Of a DNA stretch of 16,265 nt, positions 5,695-13,598 are shown one piece after another; position 1 is the first letter of the stretch, and every line of letters begins with the position of its first letter. This DNA is from Tychonema litorale BBK16 (GTDB lineage: Bacteria; Cyanobacteriota; Cyanobacteriia; Cyanobacteriales; Microcoleaceae), in the NCBI RefSeq assembly GCF_021648855.1, contig NZ_JAKJHX010000120.1:1-16265 (forward strand), in the 5' to 3' direction. The notes beneath the pieces were generated by a model, which had not been told where the DNA came from, searched no databases, and worked only from the letters and a program-made list of their open reading frames with translations. The position numbers were made by a program, and so were the translations under genes.

Positions 5695-7339
5695 CAACTT
5701 TTTTCTGTTTCTTTTGCATCAACGGCTCAATTTCTTGTCGCAACTTCAACCAAGCCGACAAAACTTCAGGTTTAGAAGTTATACCTTTTTGAATCAAAAC
5801 CACCCCATCCAATACTTGAACAACCCCGTAAGTTCCCTGCCGCAGAGCCTCGTCAGCAAAACGTACTCCCCCCCTAACTCTACCGCGATCGATCGGACCC
5901 TTCAAGTTATCCTCCTGCAACTGCCACAAATCTAGCAATCCATAATCAACATCAACTATCTTTCCATTTTCATCTATCATCTGCATCACCTCTAAGCGGA
6001 TGATGTTCCGCCGCCCGGAGAGATGGGAAACTATATAACTGCTCGTGGAAATACTAGCATCTTTTGGAATCAAATTAAAAACAGTCTTTAAATCAGCAGC
6101 ATGATCCAATTGAGCGCTTAAAGATTGATAAACCCAAGGTTGAATCGAGTAAGGAGAAATAAAATACAAAGCTCGATGCGGATTAGAAGTGTAAGTCAAC
6201 AACATTGACAAACAGATACACCCAATCCAGAAACGATGCAGCCTAGGCTTGAATCTTTCTTGATGTTGCGACCACCACAATATTGTACCGTAAAACAAGC
6301 CCGGAATTACAGCCAAAGTGTAACGAGTATTGATTGAAGTAGCTGACTGATTAAAAACTTGCAACAGTAGAACTGACAAAGGAAAAACTGTCATAATCCA
6401 GGCGCTAGGAGTAATCACAGGTACAAATGCTAGCGGCAACCAATGACCTAAAAGGTATAAAATGCGTCTACTGAAGTTAGTAAACAATACTTGAATTATG
6501 ATCTGAGGCTGGCTGATAATCGCCCATAGCAGCTCTAGGGTTGAAGGCGCTTCTGTTTTGACAAATTTCCTAAAGTAACTCGCTAAATACAATCTAGAAT
6601 TATCAACCGAAAACATCGGCATCACTGTAGTAGTTATTAGCACCACATAGCTGAAGCTGACAGCGCACAAAGCCATACCAGTACGAGGGTAACGGCGACT
6701 AAAAATTAAATATACTCCGATACCGAATAACGTAATTCCCACATCTTCGCGAGTTCCCAATGTCAATGCTGCGAAAATCCAAAACAACACCCAACGCTGC
6801 TTTTCTAATGCTAAAAGCAGGCTAAATACAAACAAAGGAATTTGGCAGTGTTCATAGAAATTGCCCAACGTCGGCCCGATTACCCCATTTGCTCCGTAAT
6901 AGCTAGCTACAATCATTACTGATATCGGAACAGACAAATAGTGTCTTGCTAAAAAATATAAAACTATTCCCGCAGCAGCAATTAAAGTTACTTGTAACAC
7001 AATCAGGGTAACAGGAGATGGAAACAAAGCATAAAGCGGCATCCAAAGTAAAAAATCAATGACAAAGTGTTGTCCTAAGTGGATGTAGGATGGGTATGAC
7101 AGTTGTCTGTCGATCAGCGAGGCGCTAGAGGCGGCTGAAGAAAGTGAACTTTGAAATAATTTGCCGTGTACGCTGTTCCAAAATACTTGGTTAAATAGGC
7201 CGTGATCGTAGGTGATTAAAAAGCTTTCATAGTTAATTATACTAAAAGTTAAAACTACTGTAAAAAACGTAGCTGCTATAATCAGAACTTGACGCAATCC
7301 TGTTTGATTTTGCCAGTAGTCGAGAGGTTTGAATTTCAT
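5678..7339 (-). CDS. DUF2079 multi-pass membrane protein (GT-C-like)
   Basis: The 553-residue product has about ten hydrophobic segments, the first at about 17-37. It matches the DUF2079 family: TYDHGLFNQVFWNSVHGKLFQSS (43-65), LGQHFVIDFLLWMPLYALFP (88-107) and a later LGTREDVG loop. The acidic D45 in the first external loop is placed like the catalytic Asp of GT-C glycosyltransferases, which use lipid-linked sugars. Assigning transferase activity is inference, since the family is uncharacterised to my knowledge. The C-terminal third is soluble (about 400-553) and ends VDTNFL, with the stop inside the MITE terminal repeat. The gene sits 32 bases downstream of the deacetylase gene on the same strand, so it is probably the last gene of a GT2-deacetylase-DUF2079 operon. 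Confidence 0.82.
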   Translation of the reverse strand: MKFKPLDYWQNQTGLRQVLIIAATFFTVVLTFSIINYESFLITYDHGLFNQVFWNSVHGKLFQSSLSSAASSASLIDRQLSYPSYIHLGQHFVIDFLLWMPLYALFPSPVTLIVLQVTLIAAAGIVLYFLARHYLSVPISVMIVASYYGANGVIGPTLGNFYEHCQIPLFVFSLLLALEKQRWVLFWIFAALTLGTREDVGITLFGIGVYLIFSRRYPRTGMALCAVSFSYVVLITTTVMPMFSVDNSRLYLASYFRKFVKTEAPSTLELLWAIISQPQIIIQVLFTNFSRRILYLLGHWLPLAFVPVITPSAWIMTVFPLSVLLLQVFNQSATSINTRYTLAVIPGLFYGTILWWSQHQERFKPRLHRFWIGCICLSMLLTYTSNPHRALYFISPYSIQPWVYQSLSAQLDHAADLKTVFNLIPKDASISTSSYIVSHLSGRRNIIRLEVMQMIDENGKIVDVDYGLLDLWQLQEDNLKGPIDRGRVRGGVRFADEALRQGTYGVVQVLDGVVLIQKGITSKPEVLSAWLKLRQEIEPLMQKKQKKVDTNFL

Positions 7340-7371
7340 GCTTTTTATGAGATTATAGAATATTGATCGGG

Positions 7372-8142
7372 TTAGCTAAAATTATGCTTAAATTCGGATA
7401 TAGAAATAAATTCTCCTTGAGTTTTTAGTACAGTCAAATATTTTTCTAGTTTGTCAATCATTTTACTACCTGAATCTTTTTTGACATAACCGGGGAGTTT
7501 AAACTGGGAAATATCGGTGAATTCCCAGGGGTGAAAGTAGATATTTAGATAATAATCCGTTTCTAGAGTGAGCTTAGCTGCTAATTGGATCATTGACAAA
7601 GGGAAGTTTTTAAAGCTCAACCAAAATAGCGGAAATCTAATTAGAGGAGTAACTGAAATAGGAAGGTTTAGCAGTTTATTCGTATAATATGCAGTTCTGG
7701 GTTTGAATAGGTTGTTGTATCTGCCGGGTATATAAGTTGGATTCATAGATGAGTTGTATTCATAGCCTGCTTTTTCTATTTCTGCATCGTCAATTGGTTG
7801 AAGTCTTGCCATCCTGAAGCCAGTAACTTTAGTATTAGTTATGGATTCTAATGTTAGCTTAGATTTTTGTAAATCATCTGGGGAGAATTGGGAGTGAAAA
7901 AAACCGTGGGAGGCAATTTCATGTTTTTGTGAAAGTTGCTTAATTATCTCTCGGTGGTGGAGTGCGAAGTTAGCAGTCACAAAAAATGTAGCGGTGATAT
8001 CTAATCTGTCTAGAAGTGAAATCACATTTAACAAGCCTCTTTTAGAGACTTCAAATTTAATCTCGTTTTCCAAGGGTTGACCGTATTCTTCGGGAATGTC
8101 AAATTCTTCTATGTCAAAGCTCAATAAAATGTATTTATTCAT
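7372..8142 (-). CDS. Cytoplasmic polysaccharide deacetylase-like protein (NodB fold)
   Basis: The product has 256 residues, no signal peptide and no TM segment. Motif 1 is SFDIEEFD (8-15), resembling the TFDVEDY variant of XrtA-linked deacetylases rather than the classic TFDDG. TATFFV follows at 50-55. Motif 2 is SHGFFHSQF (78-86), with the two metal-binding histidines H79 and H83. GFRMARL (108-114) replaces the usual GFRxP, and FHPWEF (203-208) supplies the late histidine. Known family: metal-dependent removal of N- or O-acetyl groups from sugars. The altered motif 3 may mean a different substrate. The gene overlaps the end of the GT2 gene by 8 bases, implying translational coupling, and is AT-rich compared with the dapB end of the window. 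Confidence 0.82.
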   Translation of the reverse strand: MNKYILLSFDIEEFDIPEEYGQPLENEIKFEVSKRGLLNVISLLDRLDITATFFVTANFALHHREIIKQLSQKHEIASHGFFHSQFSPDDLQKSKLTLESITNTKVTGFRMARLQPIDDAEIEKAGYEYNSSMNPTYIPGRYNNLFKPRTAYYTNKLLNLPISVTPLIRFPLFWLSFKNFPLSMIQLAAKLTLETDYYLNIYFHPWEFTDISQFKLPGYVKKDSGSKMIDKLEKYLTVLKTQGEFISISEFKHNFS

Positions 8143-8863
8143 AGTTTCCTGTCCAATTTTTATAGCGAATCCTTAACAAACAAGAAAACATTTTTACAGA
8201 ATCTTTAACTATATTTACTTTGGAGATTTTGTATAAGTGTTGTTCGGAAACTCTGGCAGGAATTTCGCCGATTGTATATCCTTTCTTTTGTGCCAAAAAA
8301 AGTAGTTCGGCATCAAAGGAAAATCCAGTGATTGTCTGTTGCTTGAATATTTCTTGGGCGGCGTTTTTGTTAAATCCTTTGAGTCCAGCCTGCATATCTC
8401 TATAGGGCAAATTGAGGATTTTTCTGGAAATAAAGTTAAATATTTTGCCTGATATTTTTCTGATTAAGGTAAGATTGCGGAAATTGTGTTTGTCCAGGTT
8501 TCTGCAACCAATTACGACATCAAATTTTTCTAACTTTTCTACTAATGGTTCGAGGTGTTCCAGGGAATAAGCTAAGTCGCCATCCATGAAGCAGATGCAG
8601 TCAGCATCTACAGATTCGCTTCCTTTTTTAACGGCATAACCTTTTCCTTGACGCTCGCTGTAAGAAATTAGTTTGATATGATGTGTTGGGAAGATTGTGA
8701 GTTTATTTTCGATAATTTGCAGTGTCTCATCTGTCGAGCCGTCATTAACAATGATAAAATTGTAGGCATGATTTTTTTGAGCAAATTCTAAAACTCTGTC
8801 AAAAGTTTGTTTTATGCAATTTGCTTCGTTGTAAACAGGCAGAATTACTGCGATTTTCATCAT
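8135..8863 (-). CDS. GT2-family glycosyltransferase, dolichyl-phosphate-mannose-synthase-like
   Basis: The product is a 242-residue GT-A enzyme. PVYNEA (9-14), VNDGSTDET (39-47), GKGYAVKKG (73-81), the metal-binding FMDGD (92-96) and RDMQAGLKGF (155-164) are all present, in the order expected of DPM1-like family 2 transferases. These move a sugar from a nucleotide to a polyprenyl phosphate. The C-terminal membrane anchor of GtrB-type relatives is missing, so the protein is probably peripheral. ATG codons at 8863 and 8860 are adjacent, so the start is uncertain by one residue. It is the first gene of the minus-strand operon and shares a divergent upstream region with the deacetylase at 9145. 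A lipid-linked sugar made here could feed the DUF2079 membrane protein downstream (inference). Confidence 0.85.
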   Translation of the reverse strand: MMKIAVILPVYNEANCIKQTFDRVLEFAQKNHAYNFIIVNDGSTDETLQIIENKLTIFPTHHIKLISYSERQGKGYAVKKGSESVDADCICFMDGDLAYSLEHLEPLVEKLEKFDVVIGCRNLDKHNFRNLTLIRKISGKIFNFISRKILNLPYRDMQAGLKGFNKNAAQEIFKQQTITGFSFDAELLFLAQKKGYTIGEIPARVSEQHLYKISKVNIVKDSVKMFSCLLRIRYKNWTGNYE

Positions 8864-9144
8864 TGTTATCGGCTGAGACTTTCGCAGAAATTATGCTACC
8901 ACTTCGGGGGGCAAATCACAAGTACAAAAATTACAGAGAAAATTTGGGGCAGAAATCAGGATTGTTAACTGTGGGCTGGGGTTGCATGAGCGGTGCGATC
9001 GCGCTAAATTGTATCCTACAGGATTTTACCTAGCTGAGGCTGATCGTCAATAAGCGCGATCGCATCTACAATCTAGATGCAGACGCAATCTTGCCCAAAA
9101 AATCCTCACCCTTGCACCTAAGTTCTACACCTTATTCAGTCATA
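8864..9144. promoter_or_regulatory. Divergent intergenic region
   Basis: These 281 bases separate the minus-strand GT2 operon from the plus-strand deacetylase operon, so promoters for both are expected here. Two HIP1 octamers occur, at 8995-9002 and 9056-9063. I could not assign a reliable -10/-35 pair. A TTG at 9091 is in frame with the deacetylase but is a weaker start than ATG 9145. Confidence 0.45.
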
Positions 9145-10074
9145 ATGGTCATGGTAAATTTTTTAGTTCATAAATTGCCTAAGTATTTTCAACCCATTAC
9201 CATCCAAAAAAAACGCATTATCAATTTTTTTATAGCATTTATCCTAACATTAATCACTTGTCAAGTAATCCTAGAATTCATCACAGTTGAAATTCCAATT
9301 TTCGGGTTTCACGACATTGTGGATATTCAAAACACCCAAGAAATACCACCACAGCGCCAAGACTTTCCCGGCGACTACAGCCAACAAAACTTAGAACCTT
9401 TTTTAGAATCTTTAGTTGCCAATAACTATTGGTTTTTGTCAACCCAAGAACTCTATGATTACTTCTTAGCAAGTCCTAAAAAAGTAGTGCCTGCTGAATA
9501 TCGCGATCGCAAAAAAGTCATGATTAGTTTCGACGACGGAAACAAAAGTATTTATACACATTTACTGCCGATTTTAGAAAAGCTACAAAACAAGTACGGC
9601 ACAAAACATAAAGTAGTTGTATTTGTCAACTCAGGATTTTTAGGTACTGATAAATCACTCATAAAAAAAGTCAATTGTCAAGACTTGAGAGAGGGATTTC
9701 AAAAAGGATTTTATGATATTCAATCCCACGGACTAAATCACGAAAACCTAACAAAAATTTCACTTAATGCTTTAGACAGAGAGTTGGCTGAAGACCAAAT
9801 TAGATTGAGGAAATGCACCCAAGACTTAGACCCAAATCAACAAATTGCTTCTCACATTGCCTACCCCTTTGGCGCAGTCAACAAACAAGTAGATCGATAT
9901 CTTGCTAAATACTACACGTCAGGATACTTGTACGACAGCTTAAAATTAAAACTGCGTTTTTTCCCCAAAAACAAATATCGGATCTCGCGCTTAACCATAA
10001 ATAAAAAACACTCTACAAAGACACTAATTAGAATGGCTTCAGGGAACTGGCTGCACAGATTAATTGGCAAGTAA
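9145..10074 (+). CDS. Membrane-anchored polysaccharide deacetylase (NodB domain)
   Basis: The product has 309 residues from the ATG at 9145 (another ATG is at 9151; an in-frame TTG at 9091 would add 18 residues with no family features). One N-terminal membrane helix at about 25-46 anchors an extracytoplasmic domain. FGFHDI (53-58) resembles the YHDV strand of PgaB-like enzymes. Motif 1 is MISFDDG (126-132), with the catalytic/metal Asp pair D130-D131. Motif 2 is SHGLNH (194-199), with H195 and H199. AYPFG (239-243) follows. The catalytic set is thus more canonical than in the minus-strand deacetylase. Expected reaction: metal-dependent deacetylation of N-acetylated sugars of a surface polymer on the periplasmic side. 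The gene ends 36 bases before a predicted acetyltransferase gene, probably in one operon. Confidence 0.87.
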   Translation: MVMVNFLVHKLPKYFQPITIQKKRIINFFIAFILTLITCQVILEFITVEIPIFGFHDIVDIQNTQEIPPQRQDFPGDYSQQNLEPFLESLVANNYWFLSTQELYDYFLASPKKVVPAEYRDRKKVMISFDDGNKSIYTHLLPILEKLQNKYGTKHKVVVFVNSGFLGTDKSLIKKVNCQDLREGFQKGFYDIQSHGLNHENLTKISLNALDRELAEDQIRLRKCTQDLDPNQQIASHIAYPFGAVNKQVDRYLAKYYTSGYLYDSLKLKLRFFPKNKYRISRLTINKKHSTKTLIRMASGNWLHRLIGK

Positions 10075-10110
10075 ACATGATAAAATATATAGTTATTAAA
10101 GACTGAATCG

Positions 10111-11598
10111 GTGAGTGCATTGAAATACACAAAGTCAGAACCACAAGATACAGTAAACAACGAAAATTTGTCTCCAGTTGTTACACCTTCCCAACGCGCC
10201 GACGCACTAGATGCCCTGCGCGGACTAGCAGTTTTAGCAATGGTTTTGTCCGGCACAATCGCCCGGAAAACATTACCTGCATGGATGTATCACGCCCAAG
10301 AAGCGCCACCCATCCATGCCTTCAATCCTAAACTAGCGGGACTAACTTGGGTTGATTTAGTTTTCCCCTTCTTTTTATTTGCAATGGGGGCTGCTATACC
10401 ATTGGCTATGTCTCGCCGTATCGCCAAAGGATGGGATATAAAAACAATAATTTTATCTATTTTACAAAGAGGATTTCTATTAGCTTCCTTTGCAATATTT
10501 CTCCAACATATTCGACCAACCGTCATTGACCCCAACGAACCAGGCCCGCACAAATGGTGGCTAGGATTGTGTGGATTTTTGATCCTATTTTTGATGTTTG
10601 TTCGTTGGCCAACTAAAAAGCTTCCATGGTTGCGAATAGCCACAACCATTGCTGCTTGGAGTGCTGGGATTGGTTTCGTATCTCGCATCAAATACCCAAA
10701 CGGAATTGGGTTTGATTTAAACCGCAGTGATATTATCTTAGTTGTGCTTGCCAATATGGCTGTTTTTGGTTCGCTAATTTGGCTGTTTACTCGTTCAAAT
10801 ACGTGGTTGCGAGTGGGTTTTTTGGGCTTTGTATTCGCGATGCGATTGGCATCTCGTACAGATGGTTGGATTAAGTTAGTTTGGTTTTACTCTCCTGCAC
10901 CTTGGATTTTTCAATTTGATTATTTCAAGTATTTGTTTATTATAATTCCCGGTACTATCGTAGGTGATTTGCTTTATCGGTGGATAGAGTATCGTTCCTC
11001 TGAAGAGGAGATTTATGCTAACTGGAAGAGTCTCCGCTATTTTAGTATTGTCATTTTGATGTTTGGTGTCAATTTAGTTTTGTTGGTGGGACTGCAAGCT
11101 AGATTGGTGTGGCAGACTTCGCTAGTGACGCTTGTGCTTTGTTTGTGCGGTTTGGTTTTGTTGAAAAATCCGGGAAATGTCACAGAGAATTTATTAAATC
11201 GTCTTTATAAGTGGGGATTTTATTGGCTGGTTTTGGGTTTACTATTTGAGCCTTATGAAGGCGGAATCAAGAAAGATTCGGCGACGATGAGTTACTTTTT
11301 TGTAACAACGGGAATGGCAATTTTTATGTTAATTGGGTTGACGATAATTATTGATGTGTTTCAAAAAAGATGGTGGTTGCAGTTGTTTATTGATAATGGT
11401 GTGAATCCGATGATTGGCTATGTGGGATTTGCGAATATTGTTTGGCCGATTCTGGTTTTAAATGAATGGGAACCTAGGATTATTGAGATGACTTCAACTG
11501 CTCCGTTTATGGGTTTTTTGAGGGGGTTTGGATATACGGCAGTTGTGGCTTTAATTGTGGTGGTGTTTACGAGGTTGAAACTATTTTTGAGGACGTGA
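10111..11598 (+). CDS. DUF5009/HGSNAT-like transmembrane acetyltransferase
   Basis: The product has 495 residues, starts with GTG, and has about ten to twelve TM helices. RADALDALRGLAVLAMVLSG (29-48) and GLTWVDLVFPFFLFAMG (77-93) match the N-terminal helices of the DUF5009 family and of heparan-alpha-glucosaminide N-acetyltransferase. The region has histidines at H61 and H69; one may correspond to the active-site histidine just before the GLT-x-x-DLV motif in the human enzyme. HGSNAT-type proteins pass acetyl from cytosolic acetyl-CoA across the membrane to terminal glucosamine. Here the acceptor is probably a surface polysaccharide, given the deacetylase gene directly upstream. Substrate and histidine assignment are inference. 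The 3' end faces a convergent gene across 152 bases containing a palindrome. Confidence 0.8.
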   Translation: MSALKYTKSEPQDTVNNENLSPVVTPSQRADALDALRGLAVLAMVLSGTIARKTLPAWMYHAQEAPPIHAFNPKLAGLTWVDLVFPFFLFAMGAAIPLAMSRRIAKGWDIKTIILSILQRGFLLASFAIFLQHIRPTVIDPNEPGPHKWWLGLCGFLILFLMFVRWPTKKLPWLRIATTIAAWSAGIGFVSRIKYPNGIGFDLNRSDIILVVLANMAVFGSLIWLFTRSNTWLRVGFLGFVFAMRLASRTDGWIKLVWFYSPAPWIFQFDYFKYLFIIIPGTIVGDLLYRWIEYRSSEEEIYANWKSLRYFSIVILMFGVNLVLLVGLQARLVWQTSLVTLVLCLCGLVLLKNPGNVTENLLNRLYKWGFYWLVLGLLFEPYEGGIKKDSATMSYFFVTTGMAIFMLIGLTIIIDVFQKRWWLQLFIDNGVNPMIGYVGFANIVWPILVLNEWEPRIIEMTSTAPFMGFLRGFGYTAVVALIVVVFTRLKLFLRT

Positions 11599-11674
11599 GT
11601 TAAATCGGATAGGAGTTAAAATTGCGATCGGTAAAAAACCAAGTTGATTACCTGATAGTGGCCGAAATTAGGAC

Positions 11675-11730
11675 ACGACAGTGTCGTATCCCTACGGTGT
11701 TATTTGCTGTAGGGAGACGGCACTTCTCCT
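11675..11730. repeat. Palindromic repeat, diverged copy
   Basis: The left arm around CGACAGTGTCGTATCCCTAC (11676-11695) faces GTAGGGAGACGGCACTTCTC (11709-11728) across a 13-base loop. It shares the CAGTG-CGT-TCCCTAC/GTAGGGA-ACGGCACT core with the palindrome at 16216-16265. It lies between convergent genes, where it could act as a bidirectional transcription barrier, though there is no T tract. Confidence 0.7.
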
Positions 11731-11750
11731 CTATATAATATTGCACAAAA

Positions 11751-12458
11751 TTAATAATCGGCGGACGATCGCCTTTTTGTGCTTCTATTATCATTGTCAC
11801 TCGTTTTTTTCTGCCTACCTTTCTTAATCTGCTGACTCATTTCCACAAACACATCTTTACGCAAAAAAGGATAGTCACTCACCCACACTTCGCGGCTGGG
11901 AATGTAAATATCTGAAACTTTGGCAATTCTGCCCAAGTCTTCTTGATTGGACATGACTAACATCAAAGCAGCTTGGCCTCTGATAATTCCCTGATGATTT
12001 TTTTGCAGTGGCGCTGTGAGTGTAGTCGTAAATCCAGTTTTGTCACCAACTTCTAAATTAATTCGCGGTTCTAAGTTATCTACAATTACGAGTTGTCCTT
12101 TTTGGTTGACAGTTTCCTCTTGACTTGTGACTTCATCTGTGATGTAAATATCCAAAACTCGTCCTTGCCAAAAACCGCAGTATTTATATTTGCGGCATTC
12201 TGCATTCTTCAAACTAGCCCACAAAATCGGGGCCCACAGCCAGTATAAACCTGCAATCAATCCGGTGATTAAGACTAGCGGCCCGACATCGGAACCGACG
12301 AAGTTGTAGATGATTACTAGGAATACTACGGCGACGGCGGAGATTAACATTCGCCTCAAGAAATCGGGTGGTTTTCCCCAGATATGTTTGTATTGGGCTC
12401 CGGTGGCGACGGCGGGAATTAGTTCTTGGAAGGTTTCGCGGGTTAGGGGAATTAGCAT
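11751..12458 (-). CDS. Conserved cyanobacterial two-TM protein of unknown function
   Basis: The product has 235 residues. Two hydrophobic helices near the N-terminus (about 36-54 and 58-80) are followed by a soluble region with beta-rich character (about 95-200) and a basic, low-complexity tail (KKGRQKKTSDNDNRSTKRRS). I recall relatives in cyanobacteria labelled phosphate ABC transporter permease, but the sequence has no EAA loop or multi-helix permease core, so I do not accept that label. CRKYKYCGFW (88-97) carries a C-x5-C pair. The start ATG lies only six bases after the dapB stop, so the two are almost certainly co-transcribed. That linkage does not reveal a role. Confidence 0.7.
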   Translation of the reverse strand: MLIPLTRETFQELIPAVATGAQYKHIWGKPPDFLRRMLISAVAVVFLVIIYNFVGSDVGPLVLITGLIAGLYWLWAPILWASLKNAECRKYKYCGFWQGRVLDIYITDEVTSQEETVNQKGQLVIVDNLEPRINLEVGDKTGFTTTLTAPLQKNHQGIIRGQAALMLVMSNQEDLGRIAKVSDIYIPSREVWVSDYPFLRKDVFVEMSQQIKKGRQKKTSDNDNRSTKRRSSADY

Positions 12459-12464
12459 AATTAC

Positions 12465-13292
12465 TTAGAGTATTTTTTCTAGGCCGTAAACGAGCGATCG
12501 CAATTCGAGCACTTTGCGTATAGATAATAATACTCCTGGCATATAACAAGCCCGATCGCTCGTATCGTGACGCAAAGTATAAACTTGACCCTCGCCGCCA
12601 AAAATTACTTCTTGATGGGCAATTAAACCTGGTAAGCGGATGCTGTGAATGCGAATTCCTTCTTCTGCCAAACATCCCCTAGCACCCTGCAACTTTTCGG
12701 TTTCTTCAACCTGTGGGGGATTGAAAGTTTTTCCCATTTCTGCTAGCATTTGTGCAGTTTGAATTGCCGTGCCACTGGGAGCATCAGCTTTTTGATTGTG
12801 GTGTAGCTCGATAATTTCTACGTGTTCAAAATATTGAGATGCCGTGACTGCGGCTTGTTGAAGTAGAACCATGCCGATCGAGAAGTTAGGTATAATTAAG
12901 CAGCCCGTGCTGGCTTTATCGGCAAATTCAGCTAATTTTTGAATTTGCTGGGTACTCAAACCTGTAGTGCCGACTACGGGACGAATGCCGTATGCTATAG
13001 CCGATCGCACATTTTCATAAACTGACGAAGGGTGGGTAAAATCTACCATCACCCCTAACTGTTTTTCCTGAGCAGCCAATACCAGCATTCCTTGCAAGTC
13101 GTCAGTGATGGGAACTTCCAACGGGCCGCACCCGGCTAACTCTCCCGCATCGGCGTTCAAGGACTCCGGAGAGCGGTCTATAGCCCCGAATAAAGTTAAG
13201 TCATCAGCATTGGCGATCGCCTTAATTACTTCGCGGCCCATTTTGCCACCAGCGCCATTAACAATTACCGGAATAGGAAGTTGATTTGCCAT
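12465..13292 (-). CDS. dapB: 4-hydroxy-tetrahydrodipicolinate reductase
   Basis: The enzyme reduces 4-hydroxy-tetrahydrodipicolinate to tetrahydrodipicolinate with NAD(P)H in the lysine/diaminopimelate pathway, in the cytoplasm. The 275-residue product has the usual length. It shows the nucleotide-binding loop GAGGKMG (13-19), VDFTHP (83-88), GTTG (108-111), NFSIG (136-140), and the catalytic [15 protein letters not shown] (162-176) with H164, H165 and K168. The start ATG at 13292 gives the expected N-terminus just before the Rossmann strand PVIVNGAG. It is followed six bases later by the two-TM protein gene. Upstream is a 306-base divergent region shared with the CHASE2 protein gene. Confidence 0.96.
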   Translation of the reverse strand: MANQLPIPVIVNGAGGKMGREVIKAIANADDLTLFGAIDRSPESLNADAGELAGCGPLEVPITDDLQGMLVLAAQEKQLGVMVDFTHPSSVYENVRSAIAYGIRPVVGTTGLSTQQIQKLAEFADKASTGCLIIPNFSIGMVLLQQAAVTASQYFEHVEIIELHHNQKADAPSGTAIQTAQMLAEMGKTFNPPQVEETEKLQGARGCLAEEGIRIHSIRLPGLIAHQEVIFGGEGQVYTLRHDTSDRACYMPGVLLSIRKVLELRSLVYGLEKIL

Positions 13293-13598
13293 AATCTCAA
13301 AAAAATCCTTAAAGTCGATCGACTAAATTTTAACTCTAGCAGGACTTACACACTCTTCAACTTCGTATAAATTTTGTTAAATCAAGCAATAAGCCTAAGC
13401 AAACTCGGTTTTGCCACAAGTTCTGAAACCATTACACTAAGTCTAACCATAAACTCTATTCTGTGAGAACAGACTTAGAGAAGCGAATTTGTACAGATCA
13501 ATTTTTTGCGATGGCAGAAGTTGATGCCCGCCCCAAAGCTCAGGACTGAATTTATGAGGTTTAATTGCGCTTTCGACCTTCTGCTTTTTGTGTTTTAG
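13293..13598. promoter_or_regulatory. Divergent intergenic region between dapB and the c-di-GMP gene
   Basis: The 306 bases hold no gene that I can support. The region is AT-rich near dapB and should contain both promoters. I see no confident -10/-35 pair, riboswitch fold or strong palindrome. Confidence 0.4.

Noticed and set aside
9091..9144. TTG start for the plus-strand deacetylase
   Set aside because: The added 18 residues show no signal or family feature; ATG 9145 gives a short basic N-terminus before the membrane helix.
11751..12458. Phosphate ABC transporter permease
   Set aside because: Only two TM helices and no permease signature; the label I recall for relatives appears to be a propagated misannotation.
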